Shown one piece after another: positions 50,744 through 60,351 of a stretch of DNA of 64,000 bases (position 1 is its first letter; the number at the start of each line of letters is the position of its first letter). The notes beneath the pieces were generated by a model. That model was not told the DNA's origin. It saw nothing but the letters and a program-made list of their open reading frames with translations, and searched no databases. The DNA comes from an uncultured Christensenellaceae bacterium (lineage in GTDB: Bacteria > Bacillota > Clostridia > Christensenellales > Borkfalkiaceae), in the NCBI GenBank assembly GCA_910588465.1, contig CAJUOP010000003.1, forward strand, positions 1-64,000, given 5' to 3'. The translations under genes were made by a program, and so were the position numbers.

Positions 50744-50990
50744 ATAAGATTCCTTCGGTCGCTTCGCTCCCTCTGAATGACAAAAAGAACAAGCGTTTTA
50801 ATTCGCACCGCAGTCCCCGTCACTATGTCCCACCGTTTTCGGTCATACTGCCTCGCCGTCTCTATCATTCCGAGGCATGGCACTAACGCCGCCGTCTCTA
50901 TCATTCCGAGGGGCGGCATTAGCCTCGCCGATTCTGTCATTCTGAGGCACGGCATAGCCGTGCCGCGAGAATCTCAAGCCAAAACCCCAT
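50744..50990. repeat. Dispersed palindromic intergenic repeat, copy D
   Basis: The gene-free interval 50681-51009 has the terminator above and then AAGATTCCTTCGGTCGCTTC with CTCTGAATGACAA, three variants of CATTCCGAGG or CATTCTGAGG followed by GGCA, and CCGCGAGAATCTCAAG. It is the same family as copies A to C. No gene is supported. Confidence 0.78.
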
Positions 50991-51009
50991 AAAACGACAG
51001 GTCCGAACC

Positions 51010-52341
51010 CTACAAGACAAATTGCAAAATATCCACCAACACCGCAAACCCGAGCAAAAGCACGAAGCCGACCGCGTGTATGATCGCCTCCACCTTTCGG
51101 CTAATCGGCTTTTTGCGGATCCACTCGATCACGGTAAACACCACCTTGCTGCCGTCCAGCGCGGGGATAGGCAAAAGATTGAACACGGCGAGGTTTACGC
51201 CGATATAGCCCGCGATCTCGAGGAAGGAACGGAAGCTGCGCGAAGCGACCTGCGCCGTCATGGAAACGGTGGTAACGGGTCCGCCGAGCGCGGAGATCCC
51301 GAGCTTCCCCGTGAGCAGCTCTCCGATAATTTTAAAGATAGACCCCGCAATTTTAAACGAATAGACGAACGATCTCCCGAGCGTCTCGAAAAATCCGAAC
51401 TTGTGCACGGAGCTTGCCAGCTGATACGCGCCCGCCTCCGAATCGTAAGTGACGCCCAGCGCCGCCCAGACCGAATCGATCTCCGCGCTGTTTTTCACGT
51501 TCACGTCCGCGCGAAGAATCACCTGCGCCTCCGTTTCCTCGCGGACGTAGCTTACAACCTTTTCGTTGCCCTCTTCGTCCGTTTCCGTTATCGTATCGAC
51601 CACGCGCGAAAGATAAAACGTTACCTTGTCGCCCATTTTCTTTCCGTTCAACGCGCGCACCAAATCGGTGGTGAGATACAAATTTTTCCCTTCGGCTTTC
51701 AAAAAGATATCTCTGTCCCGCAGGGAGTATTCGACGGGAATCAGATTCGATTCGTCCACCTGATAAACCGCCATCATCGTCTGCCCGTAGGCGAAAAAAC
51801 ATATCATGATCAAAAACAGCGCGAGCACGTAATTCATCAGCGCGCCCGCGACCAGCACGATAATGCGCTGCCACGGCTTCTTTTTGGTAAACGATCCGTC
51901 GTCCTCCGCCCGCTTGTTCTTTTCTATCCGTTCGGGCTCCCGCACCTCCGCATTTCCGACGGAAGCCTCCGCCGTTTGCGTTTGGGGAAGCTCCGCTTCC
52001 GCGCTTGCACTCGTTTCTGCGGACTCGGTTTCGGGGAAAGGCTCCTGCGCCTCCTCCTTCTTCTCCTCTTCCTCCAGCCCGTCCTCGCCGTGGAACGCAC
52101 AGTATCCGCCGAGCGGAATCATGCGCAGCGAAAAAATTTCGTCCGACTTTTTACGCTTCTTTTTAAAGATCGCAGGACCGAACCCGATAGAGAATTCGTC
52201 GATTTTAAAGCGGAAGATCTTTCCCGCCAGATAGTGCCCGAATTCATGCACGGTGATCATTACGAGCAAAATAAATATTGCAAGAACGATAGACCCCACC
52301 GTGCGCCATACATCCGCCGCCGCCAAAATTTCAGTTACCAT
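51010..52341 (-). CDS. rseP: Site-2 protease RseP with an acidic insert
   Basis: 443 residues. HEFGHYLAGK near residue 28 is the zinc-binding motif, LLPIPALDGSKVVFT near 390 the second (LDG) motif. Between RMIPLGGYCAFHGEDG and FTKKKPWQRIIVLVAGALMN, where most family members have about 15 residues, this one has about 70 residues of Glu/Ala/Thr-rich low complexity. The PDZ region is recognisable only in outline. It cleaves membrane proteins such as anti-sigma factors or signal-peptide remnants. Its start overlaps the dxr stop by 11 bases. Confidence 0.93.
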   Translation of the reverse strand: MVTEILAAADVWRTVGSIVLAIFILLVMITVHEFGHYLAGKIFRFKIDEFSIGFGPAIFKKKRKKSDEIFSLRMIPLGGYCAFHGEDGLEEEEKKEEAQEPFPETESAETSASAEAELPQTQTAEASVGNAEVREPERIEKNKRAEDDGSFTKKKPWQRIIVLVAGALMNYVLALFLIMICFFAYGQTMMAVYQVDESNLIPVEYSLRDRDIFLKAEGKNLYLTTDLVRALNGKKMGDKVTFYLSRVVDTITETDEEGNEKVVSYVREETEAQVILRADVNVKNSAEIDSVWAALGVTYDSEAGAYQLASSVHKFGFFETLGRSFVYSFKIAGSIFKIIGELLTGKLGISALGGPVTTVSMTAQVASRSFRSFLEIAGYIGVNLAVFNLLPIPALDGSKVVFTVIEWIRKKPISRKVEAIIHAVGFVLLLGFAVLVDILQFVL

Positions 52342-53425
52342 AAATTATCTTGTTTGCCGTCTCCCTTGCCTGCGCATCCGCAAAGCGAAGCGTTTCGTAA
52401 TCCTCCGCGCGTTGCGCGGGCACGCGTTCGAGCGTCTCCCGTATAGTTTCTGCGATTTTTAAAAAGGATATGCGGTCGTTTAAAAATGCTTTTACCGCGA
52501 CCTCCGCGCTTCCGTTCAAAACGGTCGGCGCCGTCCCGCCCCGTTTACCCGCCTCGAGCGCGAGCGCGAAGCAGGGAAATTTCTCCTGCGGAAGCCCGTA
52601 AAAGTGCAGCGCACCCAGCTCGCACAGATTTAACTGCTTTAAACAGGGCAGCCTCTCGGGATAGGTAAGCGCCAACTGAATAGGCAGGCGCATATCGGGA
52701 TAGGAGAGCTGCGCCATCACCGCGCCGTCCGCAAAAGAAACGAGCGAATGCACGATGCTTTCGGGATGCACGACCGCTTCGATCCGCCCGAAGTCAGCCT
52801 CGTACAGCCACTTCGCCTCGATAATTTCATAGCCCTTGTTCAAAAGCGTCGCGCAGTCGACCGTGATCTTTGCACCCATGTTCCAGGTGGGGTGCTTTAA
52901 CGCGTCCTTCGCGGTAACGCGGCTCAGCTCACTCTCGTTCAGCAAAAAGAACGGACCGCCGCTCGCCGTTAAAATGAGTTTTTCGAAGGGGGTATCCCTG
53001 CGGAAAGAGAGCGCCTGAAAGAGCGCTGAATGTTCGCTGTCCACGGGCACGATCTCCGCGCCGTGCGAACTTGCCGTACGCACGAGCAACTCCCCGCCGC
53101 ACACCAGCGATTCCTTGTTGGCAAGCGCGATTTTTTTCCCCAGCTCCGCCGCCCGCAGCGAATAGGCAAGCCCCGCGAACCCTCCCGCCGCAATAAACGC
53201 CACGTCGCAACCGTCGAACGCGCCCTTTAAAATTTCCCGTTCGGGGATCTCCGCGGCGCACGCGGAATAGGCGGGAGAAAACTCTCTAGCCATGGCGCGC
53301 AGCCCTTCCCCGTCCGTTCCGCTCACGAGTGCGGAAAAACAAAATTTATCGGGATAGCGGCGCACCGTCTCGGCGACCTGTCCGCCGATATTCCCCGTAC
53401 AGCCGATCAGCGCGATTTTTACCAT
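52331..53425 (-). CDS. dxr: 1-deoxy-D-xylulose-5-phosphate reductoisomerase
   Basis: 364 residues, slightly shorter than the usual 380-400. NADPH-binding GCTGNIGGQVAETVRRYP near the start, ALANKESLVCGGELL, VPVDSEHSALFQAL and GGPFF (metal-binding and substrate loop), and VVHPESIVHSLVSFADGAVM. It catalyses the committed step of the MEP isoprenoid pathway and feeds UppS in the same cluster. Confidence 0.97.
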   Translation of the reverse strand: MVKIALIGCTGNIGGQVAETVRRYPDKFCFSALVSGTDGEGLRAMAREFSPAYSACAAEIPEREILKGAFDGCDVAFIAAGGFAGLAYSLRAAELGKKIALANKESLVCGGELLVRTASSHGAEIVPVDSEHSALFQALSFRRDTPFEKLILTASGGPFFLLNESELSRVTAKDALKHPTWNMGAKITVDCATLLNKGYEIIEAKWLYEADFGRIEAVVHPESIVHSLVSFADGAVMAQLSYPDMRLPIQLALTYPERLPCLKQLNLCELGALHFYGLPQEKFPCFALALEAGKRGGTAPTVLNGSAEVAVKAFLNDRISFLKIAETIRETLERVPAQRAEDYETLRFADAQARETANKIIYGN

Positions 53426-53484
53426 AACTCTCCTCTTTGTAAAAAGCGCCCGTAACGCAATGCGGACGCTTTAATTTATGCGAT

Positions 53485-54396
53485 TTATACTCCCGTTATG
53501 ATTCTGAGCAGGAATACGAAATATACCGCAAGGGTCGCGTAAAGCGTAGAGTCGATTCTGTCCATCACGCCGCCGTGACCGGGCAACAGCCTGCCCATGT
53601 CCTTAATGCCGAGCTTGCGCTTCACCGCGCTCTCCGCCAAATCGCCGAACTGCGCGAACGCCGCCGCGATCACGCCCAGGGGCAGATAGAACGCCAGCTC
53701 CGCCCAGTCGAACGCGACGATCTCGAAGCTGCCCGCAAGATAGGGAAGGCACAGCCCGTAGTAAATAAAGAATGCGGCAAGCGCGCCGATCGCACCGCCC
53801 AACAGTCCGCCGAGCCCGCCGATGACCGTCTTGTTCGGGCTCACTGCGGGCGACATTTTGGCGGGAAGCTTTTTCCCGAGCAGGCTGCCGAACACAAACG
53901 CGAGCGAATCCGCTACGGGACAAACAAAAAATATGATAAGTATCGCCGCGAACGAATAAAGCTCCATATGATTGCACGCCATTAAGACGAGCAAGAACAG
54001 GTTGGGGAAGAGATAAGCGAGCAGGGAAAGCCCCGTGCCCTCCAATCCCGTCTCTTCATGGCGGAACACCAAAAGCCCCAAAATCGCCGCAACGCCCGCC
54101 GCGAACGCAAAGGCGGTAAGCGAGAACACGATTTCACGGGAGAGCAAGCCGTATTCGAGGCACAAAAGCTCGAGCACGCCGAACAGCGTTAAACAAAGCA
54201 TCGAAAACGCGAACGTAACGCCCTTTTGGGCGCGCGTAACGCGCTCGCCGAAGGCGCGCAGCATTTCGAAGGTGCCGAATCCCGCAAACGCCAGAATGAG
54301 TAAATCGAAGAGCGAATCGTTTACAAACAGCTTTAAACAAAAAAATCCGATCAAAACGACGACGTAACAAAAACCCGTAATCAGTCTCTTTTTCAT
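53485..54396 (-). CDS. cdsA: Phosphatidate cytidylyltransferase
   Basis: 303 residues with about eight membrane spans. The C-terminal signature is complete: SAVKRKLGIKDMGRLLPGHG and then GVMDRIDS. It makes CDP-diacylglycerol for phospholipid synthesis. It lies 9 bases after uppS. The AT-poor sequence and standard order (frr-uppS-cdsA-dxr-rseP) point to vertical inheritance. Confidence 0.96.
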   Translation of the reverse strand: MKKRLITGFCYVVVLIGFFCLKLFVNDSLFDLLILAFAGFGTFEMLRAFGERVTRAQKGVTFAFSMLCLTLFGVLELLCLEYGLLSREIVFSLTAFAFAAGVAAILGLLVFRHEETGLEGTGLSLLAYLFPNLFLLVLMACNHMELYSFAAILIIFFVCPVADSLAFVFGSLLGKKLPAKMSPAVSPNKTVIGGLGGLLGGAIGALAAFFIYYGLCLPYLAGSFEIVAFDWAELAFYLPLGVIAAAFAQFGDLAESAVKRKLGIKDMGRLLPGHGGVMDRIDSTLYATLAVYFVFLLRIITGV

Positions 54397-54405
54397 GGCT
54401 CCCCC

Positions 54406-55095
54406 TTACAGCTTCCCGTAACGGCGCTCGCGGGAGGCATACGCCTTTAACGCATCGTCGAAATCCGCGTCCGAAAATTCGGGGAACATTTTTTCGCTGA
54501 AATACAGCTCGGCATAAGCCGCCTGCCATAACAAAAAGTTGGAAATGCGCAGCTCTTTTCCCGTACGGATCAACAGATCGGGTTCGGGGATATTTCCCGT
54601 TTGCAGCATAGCGGAAAACTCCTCCGCCGAAACCTCTTTCCCCGCTCTCACAGCCCTGTTCGCCGCGGCGAGAATGTCCTGCCGACCGCCGTAACCGATG
54701 GCGAGCGCCAGCGTGCCCCGCGTTCCGCCCTCCGTCAGCTTTTCGCCCGCGCGGATAATTTCGCGCACGTCCTCGGGGAGCGCGGATAAATCTCCGACCA
54801 CGCGCAACTCTACCGATTTTTCTTTGAGCACCTGCGCGTTTTTGGTAAAGTATTCGCGGAAGAGCGAAAAGAGGGCGTTCAGCTCGTCCTGCGGGCGAGA
54901 AAGATTTTCGCAGGAAAGCGCAAAAAGCGTGCAATAGCGCACGCCGCGATCGAAGACGTGCTCCGAAAGCGCGATCATGCGTTTCATGCCCGCTTTATGA
55001 CCCGCACTGCGGGGAAGCAGCCGTTTTTTCGCCCATCTGCCGTTGCCGTCCATAATGACGGCAACGTGACGGGGAACCGCCTTTTCCTCGCCCAT
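54406..55095 (-). CDS. uppS: Undecaprenyl diphosphate synthase
   Basis: 229 residues from ATG 55095, with AAAGGAGTTG upstream; a frame to 55155 runs inside frr. HVAVIMDGNGRWAKKR carries the catalytic Asp, followed by GHKAGMKRMIALSEH and RTGKELRISNFLLWQAAYAE, ending with the FSDADFDDALKAYASRERRY block. It makes the C55 lipid carrier for cell wall synthesis. Its ATG overlaps the frr stop by one base. Confidence 0.97.
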   Translation of the reverse strand: MGEEKAVPRHVAVIMDGNGRWAKKRLLPRSAGHKAGMKRMIALSEHVFDRGVRYCTLFALSCENLSRPQDELNALFSLFREYFTKNAQVLKEKSVELRVVGDLSALPEDVREIIRAGEKLTEGGTRGTLALAIGYGGRQDILAAANRAVRAGKEVSAEEFSAMLQTGNIPEPDLLIRTGKELRISNFLLWQAAYAELYFSEKMFPEFSDADFDDALKAYASRERRYGKL

Positions 55096-55667
55096 TATAC
55101 GGTTAACAACTCCTTTTCTTTCGCCGCAACCGTCTTGTCGATTTCCTCCACGCACTTGCCGACGCTCTTTTCCACGTCCTGCTCGCAGTTCGCCGCCTCG
55201 TCCTCGGAAATCTCTTTTGCCGTCTTTAATTTTTTAATCCCCTCCATCGCCTCTCTGCGGTTGTTGCGCGCCGCGATCTTCGCGTCCTCGCCCATGCGCT
55301 TTACCTGCTTTACAAGCTCCTTTCTGCGCTCTTCGGTAAGCTCGGGGAACACAAGGCGGATCACGTTTCCGTCGTTGGTGGGATTGATCCCGATATTCGA
55401 GCTAAGGATCGCCTTTTCGATGGATTTTAAAACAGACTTATCCCACGGGCTTATCACCAGGCATCTGGCATCCGCCGCCGAAACGTTGCCCACCTGATTG
55501 ATGGGCATCATGCTGCCGTACGCCTCCACCTGCACTTTATCGAGAATATGCGGATTTGCGCGCCCCGCGCGAATGGTCGCAAACTCTTCCTTTAACACGT
55601 TCGCCGTCTTTTCGAGCTTCTCTTCGAGCGTCATAAAAATGAGCTCCGCCTGTTCGTTTTCGATCAT
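55095..55667 (-). CDS. frr: Ribosome recycling factor
   Basis: 190 residues, five longer than usual at the N-terminus; ATG 55667 has CAGGAGAAA upstream and is preferred over the internal Met12. EEFATIRAGRANPHILDKV, NPTNDGNVIRLVFPELTEER and RRKELVKQVKRMGEDAKIA are the conserved blocks. With EF-G it splits the ribosome after termination. Confidence 0.98.
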   Translation of the reverse strand: MIENEQAELIFMTLEEKLEKTANVLKEEFATIRAGRANPHILDKVQVEAYGSMMPINQVGNVSAADARCLVISPWDKSVLKSIEKAILSSNIGINPTNDGNVIRLVFPELTEERRKELVKQVKRMGEDAKIAARNNRREAMEGIKKLKTAKEISEDEAANCEQDVEKSVGKCVEEIDKTVAAKEKELLTV

Positions 55668-55689
55668 ACTTATTTCTCCTGTTCTTATT

Positions 55690-56400
55690 TTAATCGTTGG
55701 AAATCACGGTGCCGAGGCTCTCTCCGCATACCGCGCGGATGATCGCGTCCGGTTCGGCAAGAGAGAACGCCAGAACGGGCACGTCGTTTTCCATGCACAT
55801 GGTCGCCGCCGTCGCGTCCATCGCCTTTAAGCCGTGATTGATGACTTCCGCAAAGGAAAGTCTTTCGTATTTTTTCGCATTCGGATTAGTGCGGGGATCG
55901 CTGTCGTATATGCCGTCGATGTTCTTCGCCATCAGCAAGACGTCCGCGTCGATTTCGCAGGCGCGCTGTGCCGCCGCCGTGTCGGTAGAGCAGTACGGAT
56001 TGCCCGTGCCGCAAGCCATGATCACGATGCGCCCCTTTTCGAAGTGATGAAGCGCCTTGCGCAATACGTACGGCTCGGCAAGCGACACCATGTTTAAAGC
56101 GGTTTGAACGCGGGTGGGGATCCCCTTTTTCTCGATGGCGTCCATCATGGCAAGCGAGTTCATCACCGTCGCGAGCATTCCCATCTGGTCGGCGATCGTG
56201 CGGTCCATGTTCGTGCCCTGCCGCCCCCGCCAGAAGTTCCCTCCGCCGATCACGAGCGCGATCTCCACGCCCATCTCGTGCACCTTCACCAGCTGGTCTA
56301 CCACGGCGGAAATCACGTCCTCGTTCAAGCCGAACCGCTGCTCGCCCGCAAGCGCCTCGCCCGAAAGTTTTAACAGAACTCTGTGATACTTGGGTTTCAT
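55690..56400 (-). CDS. pyrH: Uridylate kinase
   Basis: 236 residues. VLLKLSGEALAGEQRFGLNE at the start, IALVIGGGNFWRGRQGTNMD, MGMLATVMNSLAM and CGTGNPYCSTDTAAAQRACE are the conserved UMP kinase motifs of the amino-acid-kinase fold. It converts UMP to UDP. It is the first gene of the frr-uppS-cdsA-dxr-rseP cluster. A TATACT element lies about 42 bases upstream, with a weak -35. Confidence 0.97.
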   Translation of the reverse strand: MKPKYHRVLLKLSGEALAGEQRFGLNEDVISAVVDQLVKVHEMGVEIALVIGGGNFWRGRQGTNMDRTIADQMGMLATVMNSLAMMDAIEKKGIPTRVQTALNMVSLAEPYVLRKALHHFEKGRIVIMACGTGNPYCSTDTAAAQRACEIDADVLLMAKNIDGIYDSDPRTNPNAKKYERLSFAEVINHGLKAMDATAATMCMENDVPVLAFSLAEPDAIIRAVCGESLGTVISND

Positions 56401-56537
56401 AATTTTCTCCGTTTTTCGGTAACGGCATACGCCGTTTTTTACAGTATAACATACCCGAACGAAAAAAGCACGCTATTTCCAAAATTTTCATAAAAATTTT
56501 TCCGATCCTTCCCCTTCCCGAACGCCGAACCTCCAAG

Positions 56538-56574
56538 CAAAAGGCGGCGCGCAAACCTTTGCGCGCCGCCGAAA
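56538..56574 (-). terminator. Terminator of the Hint-protein operon
   Basis: GGCGGCGCGCAAA / TTTGCGCGCCGCC with a short loop, followed on the minus strand by a short T-run, 15 bases after the stop of the 1248-residue protein gene. Confidence 0.85.
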
Positions 56575-56588
56575 ATCACAGACTATTG

Positions 56589-59500
56589 TTATTCGAAGAA
56601 CCCGAGATACCGCTTTGCAAGCTGCTGCAATCCTTCCATGGTAATCAACCCTTTGCCGATCGCCACTTTCAGGTATTGCCCGTTATACGCATCGAATACG
56701 AATTCGGGCACGGGCAGCAATTCGTTGAATTCCTCGTATGTAAACAGACCGTACTGCTCGATATCCCGCGCAAACGCCTCTTCGTCGTAACGCATGGTTT
56801 CGGCGTCCACCTCGAAGATATTGAACAACCCCGTACTGCCGCCCGGCATCGACAGCATACCGTTTACGTAGTAACATAAATGTCCGTACGTTTCGGGGCT
56901 CCACGCCGTGGTATACTCGACGGTGATATTCACGCCTGTCAGCTGCACTTTTTTATAAGCGAAGCTGCCGTCCGCTTCCGTATACTGTTTATTGAACCAA
57001 TGCCCGAGATACTCCGCCGCGTTCTCGTCCAGATACACGTAACGGTTTAAATCGAAATCCCAGAACCCGTGCTCGGAAATAACCTTTACGCTTGTCCCGT
57101 CCGAGAAGGAAAGATTGATAATTTTATATTCCCGCGCGGGGTCATTATCGATGAGCAGAATGGGAGCGATATCGAACGAACCTGTTTTCAGATTCCACAC
57201 CAAAAGCATTTCGTCCCCCGTAAGGCTTTCCACGGGCACCTGACTGCCGTCCGCAAGCGTAATCAGCGTTCCCTCCGCCACGCAGGAAGAAGTTGCATAA
57301 TACAACGAAATGTATCCTTCCTGAACTTGCATGTTACCTCCCACATGGTAAATCGCAACCTTACCGGTATAAGGGCTTATCATCAGTTTCACTCTTTCGC
57401 TGAATTTTTCATTTTCATACGTAAGATTATTGTAAACCCAGTTTTTAAATTTGTATCCGCTATATTCCGGCGCCGTTTTTGTAAAAGTTCTGTCCCCTCG
57501 CAAATTACAAATTACAGTTCCGATTTGCTTTGCTTCGTCATCACTATACGCAGCCGCGGAGTACGACATGGTAAGTTCTTCCCAATACATATACAATATA
57601 TTGTATGAGCTTGTCTGATCCCATGTTTTAACGCCAACCGAAACAACATCGTAACGCCCGTTTTCCCGTACAATTCGTCCTTCCGCATAAATTACATTGC
57701 CTGATGAATCTTCTCTTACCAGCTGAGTAAACTTATATCCGTCTCTTTCCGGTAAAGGATTTAAATCAATATAATCTCCATACCCAACTTTCAAAGTAAT
57801 TACGTTTCCCGAAATTCCCGTCCTTATCGTAAGCGTATAATAAATTTTTTCCCAATGCGCAAATAATGTGAACGACGTCACGTCTTTATCCCAAGTTCTT
57901 CCACGCATTTCCGAATTATAATACTCTACACCGTCCGAAGTGTAATATCCCAAAAAAGAATATCCTACTCGGTAAGGTCTTTCCGCCGAAGGCAGCGCTT
58001 GGTTAAGCTTCGCCTTAACCGTTTGATTCGTCCCGTCGGGATAATTCGAATTTAATGCAATAGTGGTCATGTAATCCTTTGCTGTAACTGTCAAAATGAA
58101 ATCGGATACAGCTAACGGATTCAACTTAAACCATGCACCATTCGGCGTATTTGCACTAATTTCCAAAACGCCGTTAACCGCAGAATAGGTAAAGCCGTTA
58201 TGATTACTGTCTATGCCGTAACCTGTATCGAACAAACCCTCCCGATTGTTATAATAAGAAACCACTTTTACGGTATGCGTCTTTCCGCTTTCCAAAATTA
58301 TATTTCTCTTTGAGGTTAATTCCCCGTCAATTTTCCACCTGTAAAATAATTCGTTCAACTCAATCTTGGCAGACTTTGCGGAGCCGGATACAGGAAAACA
58401 AATAAAACACTTTTCCCATGAACCTAACGTAAATGTATAAACGTAATTGCTTCCGTTTGTCGTTTGATTTCCTATATTATTGCCGTTTGTATCTTTTATC
58501 GCAACGTTGACAACCGGAATTAACAATTTATAATAATTTTCCGAGCCGCTTGTATTCGTGAAACTTACGGTTTGGTTATCAGGCGAAAGATAAAAAATAT
58601 CTCCAAGCCCAACCGAATTAGGCGCCTGTATTTGCACGTTACATTCCGCCGCGAAAGACGAAGGATTCAAAATAACGATATAATATTTTCTATCAGGATT
58701 AAAATTTGCAAATACGGTGTTAGAATTGCTTGACTGTATTATTTGATAATCTTCATCTAAAATTCGTATTTTGCAGTTTGTTTGGTCTACCGTTAATTTT
58801 TGGTATCCTCGGTCGGTCGGCTTATATTGCAGAATATGATTGCTGCTCCCCTTTACATTTACGGTTTGTCCGTTGAATTCGGAAATACGGCACGTCATAT
58901 ACGAGTTGATTTTTTCAATATTCAGTTTTCCTCGTACTGTTAGGCGATATTCCGTGTTTTCATTCAAATAAACTTCACATTTGGAGCGAATCTGATCTAC
59001 CTTGTTTCCGTCTATGTATAAGTCCGCATTTTCGGGCATTTCAAAAATATATTTGCCCGAATATTGCGGCTTAAACCGAAAAACGTGCTCTCCGCCCGGC
59101 AACACGTACACGGGAATGCGATTCCCCGCAAACCCTTTTTCGCTCAAAATCCCCTGCGGCTCCTGATCTTCGAAAAGGAAACGTTCTTTTTGAAACGACA
59201 GCGCCGGAGCGTATAAATTAACAGAATTCCCCGCGACAAATTCCATGGAAGAATAATTTCCCTTTCTTCTTACAATATCGAATTCGCAAGTTTGAATCAA
59301 CCGACTTCTGAAATTGGTTTCGCTTAACAACGTAATCATGCTCGCATTTGATTCATCATCATCGGACAATACCACTTCATTACCTGGAACAAATCCTAAT
59401 ACGCGGGAATAACTTTCAATGCTCGCATTGCTTCTTTGCATCGATTTAGAAAGTTCCGTCGTAATATTACTTTCGTTATCGCACATTACGACTTGTTCCA

Positions 59501-60335
59501 AAGACTGCTCATAAACATTTTCTTTGTATTCTCTAATATCTTTAACGATATCTAAAACCTTAAAAATGCCGTTAATATTTCCCAGTATATCTATCACTTT
59601 ATCGCTTAACTTGTCAAAAGCTTTTTGAACCCAAAAACTTTCCCTTAATTCCAATAAATTTTCTTCCGTCTGATATAATACTTTGCCATAATTTGCCCTT
59701 ACTTGCTGAATTATAATACCTTCGTCGTTCAGCTTAGAATATCCGTTATCGCCAAAGTTTAAAGAATTTTCATTCAGTAAAACCGTTAAAAAACGGGGGT
59801 TAGAAACATAATATTTATAACAGACATCGTCGTCTTGAAGACGATAAATAAATCCGCCGTTTTTAACGGAGCGATAAAAAGCACACTGTAAAATCGGATC
59901 GATTTTTATAATATATTCGTTCGGTCCACGCGGATTTTCTATGTCAAACTCATAGACAAAATCAATTAACAGCAAACTGAAATTCATTCCGTCCTTCGCA
60001 AGATAAAATCCGTATTCTTTCCCATAGTACTGAAAAACAGCTTTATCCTGCTCTGTTTCCCAATATTCTTTGGGAGCGATTTGCACAACTTCAGGAAACT
60101 GCACTCCGACCGTATATTTTTTCACTTCCTGCGCAAACCACTGAATAGTTTTATCCGATTCAGTTCCGTCGCTGTTCAATAATTGGTCGCTATCGGTGTA
60201 CTGTTCTACCGTCAATTCCGGCGGAAATACGTCTGCCGAAGCAAGCAGCGGCGACATTCCCGTTAGTGCAAACGTCCCCGCCAAAATACAAAATGCTGTT
60301 ACCAACGCCGTCCAAATTTTTCTTTTGTGTTTCAT
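56589..60335 (-). CDS. Large secreted protein with InlB-type repeats and C-terminal Hint domain
   Basis: 1248 residues. A signal peptide (about 1-34) is followed by a long extracellular region with no recognised fold to about 700. One or two InlB/Flg_new-type beta repeats (RVGYSFLGYYTSDGVEYYNS, FTLFAHWEK) lie at about 770-950. A Hint domain starts at Cys1018 (CVAEGTLITLADGSQVPVES), with EHGFWDFDLNRYVYLDENAA at about 1088 carrying the block-B His, and WSPETYGHLCYYVNGMLSMP near 1145. About 85 further residues follow the Hint core. Hint domains cleave or splice their own chain. No cell-wall anchor motif is seen. It is the last gene of a six-gene AT-rich operon. Confidence 0.85.
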   Translation of the reverse strand: MKHKRKIWTALVTAFCILAGTFALTGMSPLLASADVFPPELTVEQYTDSDQLLNSDGTESDKTIQWFAQEVKKYTVGVQFPEVVQIAPKEYWETEQDKAVFQYYGKEYGFYLAKDGMNFSLLLIDFVYEFDIENPRGPNEYIIKIDPILQCAFYRSVKNGGFIYRLQDDDVCYKYYVSNPRFLTVLLNENSLNFGDNGYSKLNDEGIIIQQVRANYGKVLYQTEENLLELRESFWVQKAFDKLSDKVIDILGNINGIFKVLDIVKDIREYKENVYEQSLEQVVMCDNESNITTELSKSMQRSNASIESYSRVLGFVPGNEVVLSDDDESNASMITLLSETNFRSRLIQTCEFDIVRRKGNYSSMEFVAGNSVNLYAPALSFQKERFLFEDQEPQGILSEKGFAGNRIPVYVLPGGEHVFRFKPQYSGKYIFEMPENADLYIDGNKVDQIRSKCEVYLNENTEYRLTVRGKLNIEKINSYMTCRISEFNGQTVNVKGSSNHILQYKPTDRGYQKLTVDQTNCKIRILDEDYQIIQSSNSNTVFANFNPDRKYYIVILNPSSFAAECNVQIQAPNSVGLGDIFYLSPDNQTVSFTNTSGSENYYKLLIPVVNVAIKDTNGNNIGNQTTNGSNYVYTFTLGSWEKCFICFPVSGSAKSAKIELNELFYRWKIDGELTSKRNIILESGKTHTVKVVSYYNNREGLFDTGYGIDSNHNGFTYSAVNGVLEISANTPNGAWFKLNPLAVSDFILTVTAKDYMTTIALNSNYPDGTNQTVKAKLNQALPSAERPYRVGYSFLGYYTSDGVEYYNSEMRGRTWDKDVTSFTLFAHWEKIYYTLTIRTGISGNVITLKVGYGDYIDLNPLPERDGYKFTQLVREDSSGNVIYAEGRIVRENGRYDVVSVGVKTWDQTSSYNILYMYWEELTMSYSAAAYSDDEAKQIGTVICNLRGDRTFTKTAPEYSGYKFKNWVYNNLTYENEKFSERVKLMISPYTGKVAIYHVGGNMQVQEGYISLYYATSSCVAEGTLITLADGSQVPVESLTGDEMLLVWNLKTGSFDIAPILLIDNDPAREYKIINLSFSDGTSVKVISEHGFWDFDLNRYVYLDENAAEYLGHWFNKQYTEADGSFAYKKVQLTGVNITVEYTTAWSPETYGHLCYYVNGMLSMPGGSTGLFNIFEVDAETMRYDEEAFARDIEQYGLFTYEEFNELLPVPEFVFDAYNGQYLKVAIGKGLITMEGLQQLAKRYLGFFE

Positions 60336-60351
60336 TATATCTCCTCCTTTA

